A DNA stretch of 64,000 bases, taken from NCBI GenBank assembly GCA_964593705.1, contig CAZQIV010000001.1, forward strand, positions 208,643 to 272,642, written 5' to 3'. This stretch comes from SABY01 sp964593705 (GTDB lineage: Bacteria > Bacteroidota > Bacteroidia > Bacteroidales > 4484-276). Shown here in pieces: positions 1 through 9,910 of this stretch (position 1 is the first letter of the stretch; the number at the start of each line of letters is the position of its first letter). The notes under the pieces are model-generated. The model searched no databases. It was given only the letters and a program-made list of their open reading frames with translations, and was not told the origin of the DNA. The position numbers and the translations under genes were made by a program.

Positions 1-275
1 ACAGTTGGCAGTCGGCAGTCCACAGTTGGCAGTCTTCAGTTCACAGTCCAAAGTTGGCAGTCTTCAGTTCACAGTTCACAGTTGGTAGTCTTCAGTAATT
101 AGTTACCAGTAAAAAATTATTAAATTATAGCCATAAATGACAGCGCAGCCAAATGACCATAAATGACTACAAATGACAGCGCAGCCAAATAACTACCAAT
201 GACTACAAATGACAATCAATGACAACAAATGACAGCGAAGCAAATGACTATCAATGACAGAGTTTTCATACATAT
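1..275. repeat. Low-complexity short tandem repeats
   Basis: Positions 1-100 repeat variants of CAGTTGGCAGTCTTCAGTT; positions 130-265 repeat variants of AAATGACTACAAATGACAGC. No plausible reading frame runs through it. Such degenerate word repeats also occur upstream of thyA and folA in this window. It fills the space before the ABC permease gene and I see no clear promoter in it. Confidence 0.7.
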
Positions 276-290
276 TACTTTTCTTCAGCT

Positions 291-2741
291 ATGCTTAAAA
301 ACATAATCATCATAACAATCCGGCATTTAATCAGGAATATCAGTTACACGCTTACGAATATTTTTGGTCTTGCCATTGGTTTAGCCACCTGTATTCTGAT
401 ATTTCTTTACGTACAAGATGAGTTAAGTTACGATCGGTTTTTTAGCAATGCCGACAACATTTACAGGATGGAACCCCATTGGGTTGGGCAGGGCGAGGAT
501 AGCCATTGGGCTGCAACATCAGGCGACATACTGCCTGAAATCGTTAAGAGTTATCCTGAAATTGTAAGTAGTGTAAAAATCCACAAACCCTATCAGCCAC
601 CCATATTTCAGCGCGATGAAAAGCGGTTTCAGGAGAAGAACGTACTTTATGCTGATTCTTCATTCTTTGAAGTTTTTGATTACCATATCATAAAAGGCGA
701 TGCCAAAACCATGCTGAAAGGGGCAGGCAAGATTGTCCTTACCGAATCGACTGCCCATAAGTATTTTGGAGATGAAGACCCAATGGGTAAATTCCTAAAA
801 ATTGATTCAACGAGTTTTCTGGTTTCTGGGATAGTGCAGGACACACCTGAAAACTCACATCTAAAATTCGACTTGTTAGTTTCATTGGATCAAATGCGCG
901 CTCTATGGGATCGTGTTGACAAGGAGGGCCCATCAGCGTTTTATTCTTACATAAAATTTGCCGATAAAATATCTGCCGATAAAGTGATTATAAAATATAA
1001 CCAGAATTTTTATACACATATAGGAATGGTGGTTGCCGGCGACAGCACGAACCTTGATCCTGAGTGGGATGGGGAAATGATTTTTCAGCCGGTAACAAGA
1101 ATTCACTTGAATGGACACGCCGAAAAAGAAATCGGTGTAAACAGCGACAAGCAGTATGTTTTTATTTTTTCGGCGGTAGCGCTCTTTGTTTTAATTATTG
1201 CCTGCTTCAACTACATGAACCTGGCCACGGCCAAATCAACGCGCCGGGGCAGGGAGGTAGGCCTGCGTAAGGTGATGGGGGCTACCCGAAAAAATATTTT
1301 CAGCCAGTTTATTGGCGAGTCATTTACGCTTACCATAATTTCGATGTTGTTTGCACTTTTGATTGTTGAAATTGTACTCCCCGAGTTCAACCAATTTATC
1401 GATAAACAACTCAAAATGAGTTTATTTTCCAACTTCCCCTTGATGCTGCTGATTATTGGAATTGTTGTGGTTGTTGGATTTCTTTCCGGTACATACCCTT
1501 CAGTGTTTATGTCGGGCTTTAGCCCGATTAAATCCATCAAAGGAAATTCTCTTTCCAAAGGAGTAAGTAAATCATCTCTTTATTTACGGCGCGGGCTGGT
1601 GCTTGCCCAGTTTGCAATTTCTATTTTTCTGATTATCGGCATACTTACCGTGAATAAGCAATTGCAATTTATCCAGGATAAAAAACTGGGCTTCGACAAG
1701 GCCCAGGTTGTGGTTTTGCAAATACCCGACCGGGGATCGATTGAAAAAATGGAGGTATTGAAAAATGAATTATTACAAAATGGAGATATCGTAAATGTTG
1801 CAGCTACTTCAAATATTCCCGGCGAACGCATACCTTTTTTAACGGTTAAAATTCCGGGTGACGAAAACGAAAGCGCTGAACAGACCGAAGGTGAGGATGA
1901 TGGTACATTTGGTATGCGCACCTGGTCGGTTGATTTTGATTTTGTTGAAACGCTGGAAATGGAAATTGCAGATGGGCGATCCTTCTCGAAGGATTTCGGC
2001 ACTGATGAGCAACACGCGTTTATCATTAATGAGGCTGCGGTGCGCCAACTTGAATTTGAAAATCCTGTGGGGCAGGATTTCGAATTTTTATATGGGATGA
2101 GCGAGCCAAAACGGGGAAAGATTATTGGCGTGCTTAAAGATTTTCATTACACATCGCTTCACAATGAAGTTGAACCTGTGCTACTTCACATCCATCCGGT
2201 TTACCTGCGCTATATGTTGGTTAAAATTAATACCAATGATGTAAAAGGTATTATGGCTAAAATTGAAAATACTTGGGACGAGCATATTCCATATCTCCCC
2301 ATAAATTCATTTTTTCTCGACACTTCTTATGATAATCTTTATCGAAAAGAAATGAACACAGGAACCATCCTTGGAATTTTCACCATTATGGCTATTATTA
2401 TTGCTGTATTGGGTTTGTTTGGGCTGGCATCGTTTGTAACCGAACAACGCACAAAAGAAATTGGTATTAGAAGAGTTTTGGGTGCATCCATACCCGGCAT
2501 AATTGCCAATTTATCAAGGGAGTTCATTATTATAATCGCGATAGCAAATCTTCTGGCCTGGGTCCCGGCATTTATATTCCTTGAAGATTGGCTCAACGGA
2601 TTCAGTTTTAGGACAGAAATCAGCCTGTGGATTTTTGCCATCTCTGCTATTGTTTCTTTACTGATTGCCATAGCAACAGTTGGGCTTAAATCGTGGGCAA
2701 CAGCCCGGGCAAACCCGGTGGAGTCATTACGGGCAGATTAG
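291..2741 (+). CDS. FtsX/MacB-type ABC transporter permease
   Basis: Inner-membrane permease of the MacB/FtsX superfamily (816 aa), the class that works with a LolD-like ATPase to drive efflux or envelope remodelling. The N terminus has one membrane helix (about residues 20-43) followed by a large MacB-type periplasmic domain (about 45-280). A first FtsX domain begins near residue 287 and contains the typical motif GREVGLRKVMGA. A further helix lies at about 432-455, then a second periplasmic domain, then a second FtsX domain from about 688 with EIGIRRVLGAS and the family-typical ending ANPVESLR. This double-FtsX layout is common in Bacteroidota permeases that occur in paralogous clusters. 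No ATPase gene is adjacent within the window, and the substrate cannot be inferred. Confidence 0.88.
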   Translation: MLKNIIIITIRHLIRNISYTLTNIFGLAIGLATCILIFLYVQDELSYDRFFSNADNIYRMEPHWVGQGEDSHWAATSGDILPEIVKSYPEIVSSVKIHKPYQPPIFQRDEKRFQEKNVLYADSSFFEVFDYHIIKGDAKTMLKGAGKIVLTESTAHKYFGDEDPMGKFLKIDSTSFLVSGIVQDTPENSHLKFDLLVSLDQMRALWDRVDKEGPSAFYSYIKFADKISADKVIIKYNQNFYTHIGMVVAGDSTNLDPEWDGEMIFQPVTRIHLNGHAEKEIGVNSDKQYVFIFSAVALFVLIIACFNYMNLATAKSTRRGREVGLRKVMGATRKNIFSQFIGESFTLTIISMLFALLIVEIVLPEFNQFIDKQLKMSLFSNFPLMLLIIGIVVVVGFLSGTYPSVFMSGFSPIKSIKGNSLSKGVSKSSLYLRRGLVLAQFAISIFLIIGILTVNKQLQFIQDKKLGFDKAQVVVLQIPDRGSIEKMEVLKNELLQNGDIVNVAATSNIPGERIPFLTVKIPGDENESAEQTEGEDDGTFGMRTWSVDFDFVETLEMEIADGRSFSKDFGTDEQHAFIINEAAVRQLEFENPVGQDFEFLYGMSEPKRGKIIGVLKDFHYTSLHNEVEPVLLHIHPVYLRYMLVKINTNDVKGIMAKIENTWDEHIPYLPINSFFLDTSYDNLYRKEMNTGTILGIFTIMAIIIAVLGLFGLASFVTEQRTKEIGIRRVLGASIPGIIANLSREFIIIIAIANLLAWVPAFIFLEDWLNGFSFRTEISLWIFAISAIVSLLIAIATVGLKSWATARANPVESLRAD

Positions 2742-2937
2742 TGTTGTTTTTGGACTATCATAAAATGAGAGTGAAATTAATGTAGCAATCGCCATAATCT
2801 GCGGGAAAAATTATTTTAATGATAGACCCAAAATAGTGACTGTTTATAAAATAACATATAGAAAAATATACGATTTCAGATTAACGATATTAGATTTAAG
2901 ATGTTGATGATATTCAACACAATCTAAAATCTCCAAT

Positions 2938-3084
2938 TCCCGCACGTGCGGGATCAATCTTAAATCAAAAAATAGTCAAATATATGGACAGATACTAAAT
3001 AGTTGATTTTATATTTGAGGATAAAGAGGTCTTATTGTAGCAAGTTATCCACATTCAAAGGTCAAGTGTCTCTGAATGTGGATA
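2938..3084. other. Intergenic palindrome and 12-bp inverted repeat
   Basis: The 361-bp gap between two convergent genes holds a perfect 16-bp palindrome (TCCCGCACGTGCGGGA, 2938-2953) and a perfect 12-bp inverted repeat (TATCCACATTCA, 3046-3057, paired with 3073-3084, 15-base loop). The second hairpin sits just past the stop of the minus-strand peptidase gene and may stop its transcription, although no strong T-run follows. The rest of the gap is AT-rich without obvious features. Confidence 0.5.
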
Positions 3085-3102
3085 GCAAGCAAATTATTTA
3101 AC

Positions 3103-6100
3103 TTAATAAATAATCAGTTTCCTGATGATGGTTTCATTGTCTCCCCTCAAATGCAGATAGTAAACACCTGCCGGTTGCCCAAAGCAAGAAATTTCCAGTT
3201 TTTGGTTAACGGTAGTTTCAGCAAATTCCCGGGTTAAAATTATATTCCCTGACGAGTTAAAGATTGTGGCAACAATTTTCCCTGATATTTGCTCATTCAG
3301 ATAAACGAAAAATTCTCCATTTCCGGGATTGGGGACTATCTTAATTTTACGGTTCCCGGCTTCCGTTATTGCAACGTACTCATCAATAGTTACCACTTGT
3401 TCAGCATGATTTTCACAGCCGTTGGCACCCACAAACCTGTAGTTTAGGGTATGAACACCAACCCCTGCAACTTCGGGGTAGAGCCATCCATCGGTAACAC
3501 CCGGCCCTGAATATTCGCCGCCCGGCGGGCTTCCTTCGGTGAGTTGGTAGGGTGGTGAATTTAATCCCAACAAGGGTAATGTATCAAAACTAACTTCGGG
3601 CAAGGGTAAAAATACGATTGTCAGATCATCGCTGTTTAAACCTTCGCAGGGAAGCTGTGCATAAGCATTCAACGAAAGTTCAACTTCTCCGTTTAGCCGG
3701 TCTTCGTTACCCGGAAAATATTTGGTTGACAGCGCTGATGAATTAGTAAAGGTACCATCTCCGGCAGTAAACCAGAAAAAGTCATTCGTGTTTATGGCAA
3801 TCCCTGAAATTTCAACATAAGGTACATTCTCACAACGCTCCAGATCATCACCTGCCGAAATGATAGGCATGTGATGGATATACAAAGTAGTGTAATCCGA
3901 TACTGGTGTTCCTGAATAATCCCAGGCTGTAACGGTCAGGTCAACGGTACCGTAAAAAACATCGTCTTCTCCGGGTGTATATGTGGGATTGTTCAAGCTG
4001 GCATCATCAAAAGTGCCATCCCCCGAAGTTGTCCATTCTATACTTTCAGCATTTATAATAAAGGCCTCGGTAGTTGCCGAATCTCCTTCGCATATATTAA
4101 GATTAGGCCCCGCAGATACTGCCATTTCCAGTTGGCCGCTGGGCGGGAACATAACATAATCGATAAATCCGGCATCGAAACCCGACGAAACAGAATAGTC
4201 TTTATCGAAGGACCAGGCAAAGGTATGTTCGCCGGTAGTAACCGGGTAGGATGCCAGGCCCCAGCCATCTTCGCCCGACCATTGTCCCAACACTGAACCA
4301 TCAATAGAAAACCTGAGAAAGTCATAATTGTTCTCGCTGGATACTAAATAGTAGAAACTGATAGTGTTGTCCAATAAAATATCCATGGTAATCGAAATAG
4401 TACTCGACTGGTCATCTTCAATGTCGCCCGATTTCATGCAATACGCACCTTCGTAGGGGGCGAAATTATCAATCAGCCAGTTGGTGTCTCCCGAAAATTC
4501 CCATTCGTACTGGCTAAAATCTCCGCTTTCAAAATCCTCGAAAATAAACCCGACCGAAATTGCCACTGTACCCGAGGCTGAATAATTGTTATCGGCTATG
4601 GCTTCAATTTCGAAGTTTGAAGTATATCCCATTGGGGTATTTTCGCTAATTTCAATTTCAAATTCAGCAATGCCTGTAGAACCGCCATTGATTTGGTCGA
4701 TGGTGTAATTGGCTTCAAGAATTGTTAAAAACGGATCGTTGATGCTTAGTTCATTTACAATATTGTATGCCCTTCCGCCTCCTGTATTTTTTATGTTCAC
4801 AAATAATTGCACAATTTCTCCAGGTTCGGGGTGGCCGTTGTTATCATCTTCGTAATGCGAGCTGCCAATGGAAAGGTTCGGGGCAAAAGCTTCGAGGTAA
4901 ATATAACTGTTGTAGAGCGCTGCTCCTGCTTCGATAGCTGAAGATAGTACAATGTTATGGCCATCGGACACCTCATCAGAAACCTCAAACTCAAAAGCGT
5001 TTTCAATTAGCCTGGTTTCGCCCGGTTCAAAAGATTCCAGGTATTCAAGGCTGTCCGTCAGGCTAATATATTCATCGGATGTTGTTAGCATCATCTCGCT
5101 TGCATCCACAGTATTTTCACTAATATTTTTAAGCTCGATGGATAAAACTGCTGTTTCTCCATATTCGATAATACTGTTATCGCCCGACTGAACAAAAACA
5201 TCCCTGATCACGATATCATTTACACCATCGGTCGAGAAAACCAGTTCTTTGGTATTTTGCATCCCGTTGGCATCTTTCAAATAAAATTCCATATCGATGG
5301 CTTCGTAAGGATGTGTGGGTGTGCCCTGAAGTAGTCCATTTTCGGTAACGTTCAATTCCGTTTGCATGTATTGCGGCTCCAGGGTAACCCTGGTGTTGGG
5401 CTCAAGCTGTGTATTTGAAATATCCAAAATCATGGTATTAAAATCGTCCCCATCCGAAATGCCGGCAAACCATTTATTATAATATGATATGAGGTATTCA
5501 CCATAGTAAAGTTCAATTTTTCCATCAGGATAAAGGCTAACAGCAAAATTCTGCTCATTATCTGTTGAGTATTCCCTGCTATCCCACCTGAAAGTTGCCT
5601 TGGTCGAGTTGCCTTCATACCACATACTTCCGCCTCCCTGAACTTGCAGGGTTTTGCTCATCATTGGCGAAATATTACGCATATTATTAAGCAGGTTTTG
5701 TTGGTCGATCAAAAATATCCAGGGGTAATTATCATCGTTAAACATCAAATACCCGTCGGTGTGCAGGTAAACTTTGTCGTAGGTTTTTCCGTAAAACGGG
5801 AAATCAAAAGCAATTTCCTTTTCGGCAAATCCGGAAGTTTGATTATTTGGCGTTAGTTGCTCCCCGGTAATTGCCGGAAAATCATCGATGCCCTGTTGGC
5901 TGGTATATACTTGTTTGATTTTCCATTGGTAAGGCTCGGTTCCATTATATCCGATCATTTGGTTTTGGTAGGGTTCGTTTACAATTCCTGCAGGAAGCTC
6001 ATCGTTGAGTATGCCCGGTTTTTCAAACGATATGTTTGCATCAACATAAAGCATGGTCAAATCATTTTCGTTGAGTTGCACGCTGGTCTGGGTACATGGA

Positions 6101-7479
6101 ATTTCATTGGTGCCAAAGGTGTAATCCATCAACGAATAATTGTTAATCATGCCTGTGCCCCCGTTGTATGGGTCATTTTCATCGACAAGTAGGAAGAATC
6201 TTGCATCTTCACCACTGCCAACATGATCAAGAAAGCGGGTTACATCAAGGCCAAATTCCAGGGTTTTGTCTTCGGGATTGCTGCCGCCGGTCATAAATTT
6301 GTCGCCACCCTGGTACGACAGGATGGGAAAATCGATGATGAATTCCGGTTCAGTTGCGCCGGGAGTAGTTGCTAGCCCAGCCATTACTTTTAGTTTATTT
6401 CTTGAATCGTGGGTTAAAGTAACTTTGAAGGTAACCTGGGGATCGGTATTTTCTTTTGCTTTAATAACATGAACCATTCCATTCCATGGGCCACCCTGGG
6501 GATTCATTTTCCTACAAAGCCCACTGTAGAGTAAATATGCAAAACCATCATCTCCCCACGAGGAGGCATAATAACTGTTGGCAAGTTTTACGCCACCCAT
6601 TTCCCAGTCGAGGATATTTATTACACCATCATTATTAATATCCTGGTCGTTGGTGTATTGGCCGTCATTATTAAGATCGTATCTGATGGAATCGTGGTAA
6701 CCGACAATACAAAGGGCGTGGTTTGCATAAGTGGCTAATTCGAGCAGCAGATGTTTTCCTTCTTCAGGGGTTCCGGGAGGCAAGGTGAGATTTGCCGCGT
6801 TAGCCGCAGTGTAAATATTGCCAACACCACCTGTTTCTTCACCATTTAGGTGATTTGCAATCCAGTGCTTCAGGGTGTTTAAGCCTTCTTCGTTGGTAAC
6901 ATCAATCGAGTAAAAATCCCACACCCTGTTTTTTAATGCGCTGTAATAAAGGTCGTATCCGTTTATCCAGCGGGCGCTACCGCCGTAACTTAACGAACCG
7001 CCATATTCCAACACATTGGGAGTGCCTGCGTATTTAATGATGTTCCAGCTATCGAAAAATGAACTGGCAATGCCCGATCCATTTCCGCTCCAGTTATATA
7101 CAAAGTGTGTGGGGTATTGATTTTCGATGACATTAGAAGGTAAATCCCGTAGCCTGTTAATTTCGTAAGTAAAAGTATATGCAACACCGCTGGCCTGGCC
7201 GCATTCCAGTGCAACCTGGTCGAATATCGGTCTGAACCAAGGCTGTTCCGAATTGTCAACAACTTCCGGTAAATCCCTGGTTTTGCTTTCTTTAGGTAGT
7301 TTAAGTTCTGGCAGGGTTTCAAAGGCTTTAAAATCTTCGTCAGTAAACAAGGGCAAACCATCGATATAAATTTTGCCGTCTTTTTTTTCAATCTTACCAT
7401 CGTATTGTTGGGCAAAAATGGCTGGTGTAATGGATGTGAGAATAAAGGTTAAGAGAAATCCAAGTATTAAACTTTTCAT
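3103..7479 (-). CDS. Secreted papain-fold (C1-like) peptidase with T9SS sorting domain
   Basis: A 1458-aa exported protein. Residues 1-24 are a signal peptide (cut after IFAQ). Residues about 65-335 look like a papain-fold domain: Gln88 and Cys93 in DQVALECGQASG, a His in NHALCIVGYHD (about residue 250), and an Asn-type motif ANSYYASSWG (about 305). The Cys loop departs from the classic GSCWAFS, so activity is likely but not certain. A calcium-loop-like stretch (NNDGQYTNDQDINNDG) lies inside this domain. Then come beta-sandwich modules, a jelly-roll/MAM-like module at about 980-1110, PKD-like segments, and a T9SS type A sorting domain from about residue 1375 (IVPNPGNGEF to the end). The 980-1110 module is clearly homologous to one in the C25 peptidase encoded at 26429-31591. 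Predicted location: cell surface or secreted. Confidence 0.85.
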   Translation of the reverse strand: MKSLILGFLLTFILTSITPAIFAQQYDGKIEKKDGKIYIDGLPLFTDEDFKAFETLPELKLPKESKTRDLPEVVDNSEQPWFRPIFDQVALECGQASGVAYTFTYEINRLRDLPSNVIENQYPTHFVYNWSGNGSGIASSFFDSWNIIKYAGTPNVLEYGGSLSYGGSARWINGYDLYYSALKNRVWDFYSIDVTNEEGLNTLKHWIANHLNGEETGGVGNIYTAANAANLTLPPGTPEEGKHLLLELATYANHALCIVGYHDSIRYDLNNDGQYTNDQDINNDGVINILDWEMGGVKLANSYYASSWGDDGFAYLLYSGLCRKMNPQGGPWNGMVHVIKAKENTDPQVTFKVTLTHDSRNKLKVMAGLATTPGATEPEFIIDFPILSYQGGDKFMTGGSNPEDKTLEFGLDVTRFLDHVGSGEDARFFLLVDENDPYNGGTGMINNYSLMDYTFGTNEIPCTQTSVQLNENDLTMLYVDANISFEKPGILNDELPAGIVNEPYQNQMIGYNGTEPYQWKIKQVYTSQQGIDDFPAITGEQLTPNNQTSGFAEKEIAFDFPFYGKTYDKVYLHTDGYLMFNDDNYPWIFLIDQQNLLNNMRNISPMMSKTLQVQGGGSMWYEGNSTKATFRWDSREYSTDNEQNFAVSLYPDGKIELYYGEYLISYYNKWFAGISDGDDFNTMILDISNTQLEPNTRVTLEPQYMQTELNVTENGLLQGTPTHPYEAIDMEFYLKDANGMQNTKELVFSTDGVNDIVIRDVFVQSGDNSIIEYGETAVLSIELKNISENTVDASEMMLTTSDEYISLTDSLEYLESFEPGETRLIENAFEFEVSDEVSDGHNIVLSSAIEAGAALYNSYIYLEAFAPNLSIGSSHYEDDNNGHPEPGEIVQLFVNIKNTGGGRAYNIVNELSINDPFLTILEANYTIDQINGGSTGIAEFEIEISENTPMGYTSNFEIEAIADNNYSASGTVAISVGFIFEDFESGDFSQYEWEFSGDTNWLIDNFAPYEGAYCMKSGDIEDDQSSTISITMDILLDNTISFYYLVSSENNYDFLRFSIDGSVLGQWSGEDGWGLASYPVTTGEHTFAWSFDKDYSVSSGFDAGFIDYVMFPPSGQLEMAVSAGPNLNICEGDSATTEAFIINAESIEWTTSGDGTFDDASLNNPTYTPGEDDVFYGTVDLTVTAWDYSGTPVSDYTTLYIHHMPIISAGDDLERCENVPYVEISGIAINTNDFFWFTAGDGTFTNSSALSTKYFPGNEDRLNGEVELSLNAYAQLPCEGLNSDDLTIVFLPLPEVSFDTLPLLGLNSPPYQLTEGSPPGGEYSGPGVTDGWLYPEVAGVGVHTLNYRFVGANGCENHAEQVVTIDEYVAITEAGNRKIKIVPNPGNGEFFVYLNEQISGKIVATIFNSSGNIILTREFAETTVNQKLEISCFGQPAGVYYLHLRGDNETIIRKLIIY

Positions 7480-7635
7480 AGTAATTGATGTTAGTTTGAA
7501 TTGTAAAATGCAAAAATAGCGGAATATTGATTAAAGGAAAACGAAATATTTTCCGGAGTTAGTTGTAGTTGAAGGAAGCCATGAAACGAAGCGGGGAATA
7601 AATAATTATCTTTGTACAAAATGGAAAATTGATAA

Positions 7636-8541
7636 ATGGCAAAATATAAATTAGAATTTGAAAAAGGATTAAATGAATTTGTTGATGAATTGAAGAAATA
7701 TGTATCTACAGATACTGGTGATTGGACAATAAAGGGATTTATTGACATTTACAAAAACATTTACACAATTTCATCTGATACAAAAATTGTATCAAAAATT
7801 CTTGAAATACACATATTTCCTGAAATTCTCAGATTTGCTGAAAAAGCCGGATATAAAATAATTTTAGCAGAACATCAAAACTGGTATCCTGATTTGACTT
7901 TTGTGCACAAACAAAATGATAAGGTCAAATTCGCACTTGATTTAAAAACTACATTTAGAAGAAACAATAAAACTGCGGGATTTACTCTTGGTAGTCATGG
8001 TGGATATTTTAAAGAAAGAGACAAGGATAAAAACATTCAATTTCCATATAATCAATACACAGGACATTATTGTTTAGGAATTATTTATACAAGATCGGAT
8101 TTTGAAAATGATTTGGCAGAAACAGAGATTTATCAGGTAAATGAGCTTGCTGTACAATATGGAGATATACAAGACCCAAGAAGTGAAAGAAAAGTTACCA
8201 AAATTGAAAATTTGAAATACATTACTTCTGTAATAAAAGATTTCGATTTTTTCGCAGCACCAAAATGGAAAATTGCCAGTGATAGACAAGGTTCTGGAAA
8301 TACAGCAAATATTGGTTCAATAAACGATATCGATGATTTAAAATCGGGGAACGGTGTGTTCAGCAAACTGGGTGAAAACTGGTTTGATGAATATTGGATG
8401 AATTATGGTAGTGCAACAATGATTAAGGATGGGAAATCAATAAAAATCTCAAGTATTTGGGATTTTCTTGAATTTAAGGGGCGAAGTGATTTATTTGATA
8501 AAGTAGTTGCTAAAGGCGCTAAAAGGAGGGATAAAGCATGA
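7636..8541 (+). CDS. EcoRV-like type II restriction endonuclease
   Basis: Predicted type II restriction enzyme, 301 aa, homologous to EcoRV. The catalytic PD-(D/E)xK motif is NWYPDLTF followed by FALDLKTTF: Asp86, Asp102 and Lys104 match EcoRV Asp74, Asp90 and Lys92 with identical 16-residue spacing, and Glu57 matches EcoRV Glu45 with identical 29-residue spacing. The downstream block GSGNTANIGSI also matches the EcoRV C-terminal region. EcoRV cuts GATATC bluntly; the same specificity is inferred. The protein is about 55 aa longer than EcoRV, mainly at the N terminus (about 12 aa) and in the C-terminal half. The stop overlaps the start of the methyltransferase gene (ATGA), so the two are translationally coupled. 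Base composition is visibly more AT-rich than the flanking genes, suggesting horizontal transfer. No controller protein gene is seen. Confidence 0.93.
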   Translation: MAKYKLEFEKGLNEFVDELKKYVSTDTGDWTIKGFIDIYKNIYTISSDTKIVSKILEIHIFPEILRFAEKAGYKIILAEHQNWYPDLTFVHKQNDKVKFALDLKTTFRRNNKTAGFTLGSHGGYFKERDKDKNIQFPYNQYTGHYCLGIIYTRSDFENDLAETEIYQVNELAVQYGDIQDPRSERKVTKIENLKYITSVIKDFDFFAAPKWKIASDRQGSGNTANIGSINDIDDLKSGNGVFSKLGENWFDEYWMNYGSATMIKDGKSIKISSIWDFLEFKGRSDLFDKVVAKGAKRRDKA

Positions 8542-9512
8542 AAAAAATATTTGTTCCCCCAATCAAATCTCAAGGAATTAAAACTAAACTTGTTGATTGG
8601 ATAAATTCCAATGTGCAAGATGTTCAATATGAAAGATGGGTCGAGCCTTTTATGGGTACTGGAGTTGTGGCATTCAATATTAGACCAAAAAACGCTATAT
8701 TATGTGATAGTAATCCTCATTTAATTAATTTTTATAAGGCACTTCAAAATAAAGAAATTACAAGTGGTTTGGTCAAAAATCATTTAACTCTTGAGGGTAA
8801 AAAACTTCTTAATTCAAATGGAGATTATTATTATGAGGTTCGAGACAGGTTTAATAAAAATGGTAATCCAATAGATTTTTTGTTTTTAAGTCGTTCATGT
8901 TTTAACGGAATGATGAGATTTAATAAAAAAGGTGGATTTAATGTTCCTTTTTGTCGCAAACCAAATAGGTTTGCCCAAGCTTTAGTTACCAAGATTTCAA
9001 ATCAGGTGAATTATATTTCTCAAATAATAGATGCTGGAAATTACACTTTTATTAATCAGGATTTTAAAGAAACATTAAAGGAAGTTAAGCCAACTGATTT
9101 AGTATATTCAGACCCTCCATATTTAGGGCGACATGTTGATTATTTTGATTCCTGGACAGAGGAAGATGAAATTTTATTAAATAATGGATTAGAGGATTCA
9201 AAAGCCAAATATATACTTTCTACCTGGTTAAGTAATAAATATCGCACCAATGAGTATGTTTTTTCGGTATGGAAAGATTGTAAAATTTCTACTAAGGAGC
9301 ATTTTTATCATGTTGGGGCAAAAGAGGATAATCGAAATGCGGTTTATGAAGCTTTATTAACAAACTTTGATGTAAAAGACAGTATTTCAAATCTAACTAT
9401 GAAAAACCGTATTGATAAGGATGAATCTCAGCTAACCAGTAAGACAAAAGTATATTCGATTCCAAAACAACTTAGTATGAATTTGGCAGAAGCAAAAGCG
9501 GCAATTATTTAA
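8538..9512 (+). CDS. D12-class N6-adenine DNA methyltransferase (EcoRV-type)
   Basis: Modification partner of the EcoRV-like nuclease, 324 aa. It transfers a methyl group from S-adenosylmethionine to adenine N6. Visible motifs are an FxGxG SAM-binding loop (WVEPFMGTGVVAFN, residues 35-47) and the catalytic DPPY (residues 192-195), in the order expected for the D12/Dam-like alpha class. The N terminus (FVPPIKSQGIKTKL) and the block NRFAQALVTKISNQV strongly resemble M.EcoRV as I recall it, supporting a GATATC target. GATATC occurs repeatedly in this window, including inside the nuclease gene near 8325, so methylation would be needed for self-protection. Confidence 0.94.
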   Translation: MKKIFVPPIKSQGIKTKLVDWINSNVQDVQYERWVEPFMGTGVVAFNIRPKNAILCDSNPHLINFYKALQNKEITSGLVKNHLTLEGKKLLNSNGDYYYEVRDRFNKNGNPIDFLFLSRSCFNGMMRFNKKGGFNVPFCRKPNRFAQALVTKISNQVNYISQIIDAGNYTFINQDFKETLKEVKPTDLVYSDPPYLGRHVDYFDSWTEEDEILLNNGLEDSKAKYILSTWLSNKYRTNEYVFSVWKDCKISTKEHFYHVGAKEDNRNAVYEALLTNFDVKDSISNLTMKNRIDKDESQLTSKTKVYSIPKQLSMNLAEAKAAII

Positions 9513-9545
9513 TTTAGCTAATCTATTTATTACCAATAATCTAAT

Positions 9546-9570
9546 CCGGCTTGTGAATCCACAAAGCCGG
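9546..9570. terminator. Hairpin between convergent genes
   Basis: CCGGCTTGTG pairs with CACAAAGCCGG (one bulged A) around a short loop, 34 bp after the methyltransferase stop, followed by TTTATAATAAAAAAA. Plausible bidirectional terminator between the restriction-modification pair and the minus-strand respiratory operon; the T-run is weak. Confidence 0.45.
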
Positions 9571-9635
9571 TTTATAATAAAAAAATCCGATGCCATCGAC
9601 ACCGGGTTTTAATTTCAGAATTTTAAAGAAGGAAA

Positions 9636-9854
9636 TTATTTTCGCTGTAAATACAGTGCCCTCCCAAAAAAATAAATGTATGTTCCAAGAATCAATGTAA
9701 TGGCAATTTTTGAAATGAAACAATATTTGGTGCAGTAAAATGCTTCTCCTACATCGAAAAAACAAGAAATGCATCCAACTATGGATAGCCCGACCCAAAT
9801 AAAGAATAAAATAAGGGGCAACAGTAGCGAGTACTTTATCATTACAGTTTTCAT
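9636..9854 (-). CDS. Small two-helix membrane protein
   Basis: A 72-aa protein if translation starts at 9854 (MKTVMIKYSLLL). A longer frame begins at 9917, but its first 21 residues look like upstream DNA read through and would overlap the rhodanese gene. Two hydrophobic segments are visible, at about residues 8-32 and 46-64, with three Cys (GCISCF and TKYC). It is the last gene of the octaheme cytochrome/cytochrome b/rhodanese operon, about 57 bp after the rhodanese stop. I do not recognise a family. The Cys-rich membrane character would fit a redox accessory role, but that is only inference. Confidence 0.55.
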   Translation of the reverse strand: MKTVMIKYSLLLPLILFFIWVGLSIVGCISCFFDVGEAFYCTKYCFISKIAITLILGTYIYFFGRALYLQRK

Positions 9855-9910
9855 AATTGTATTTTTAGTTTGTTGATAAAAATATTTTTTGTCTGCCCCC
9901 ATAGTGATGG

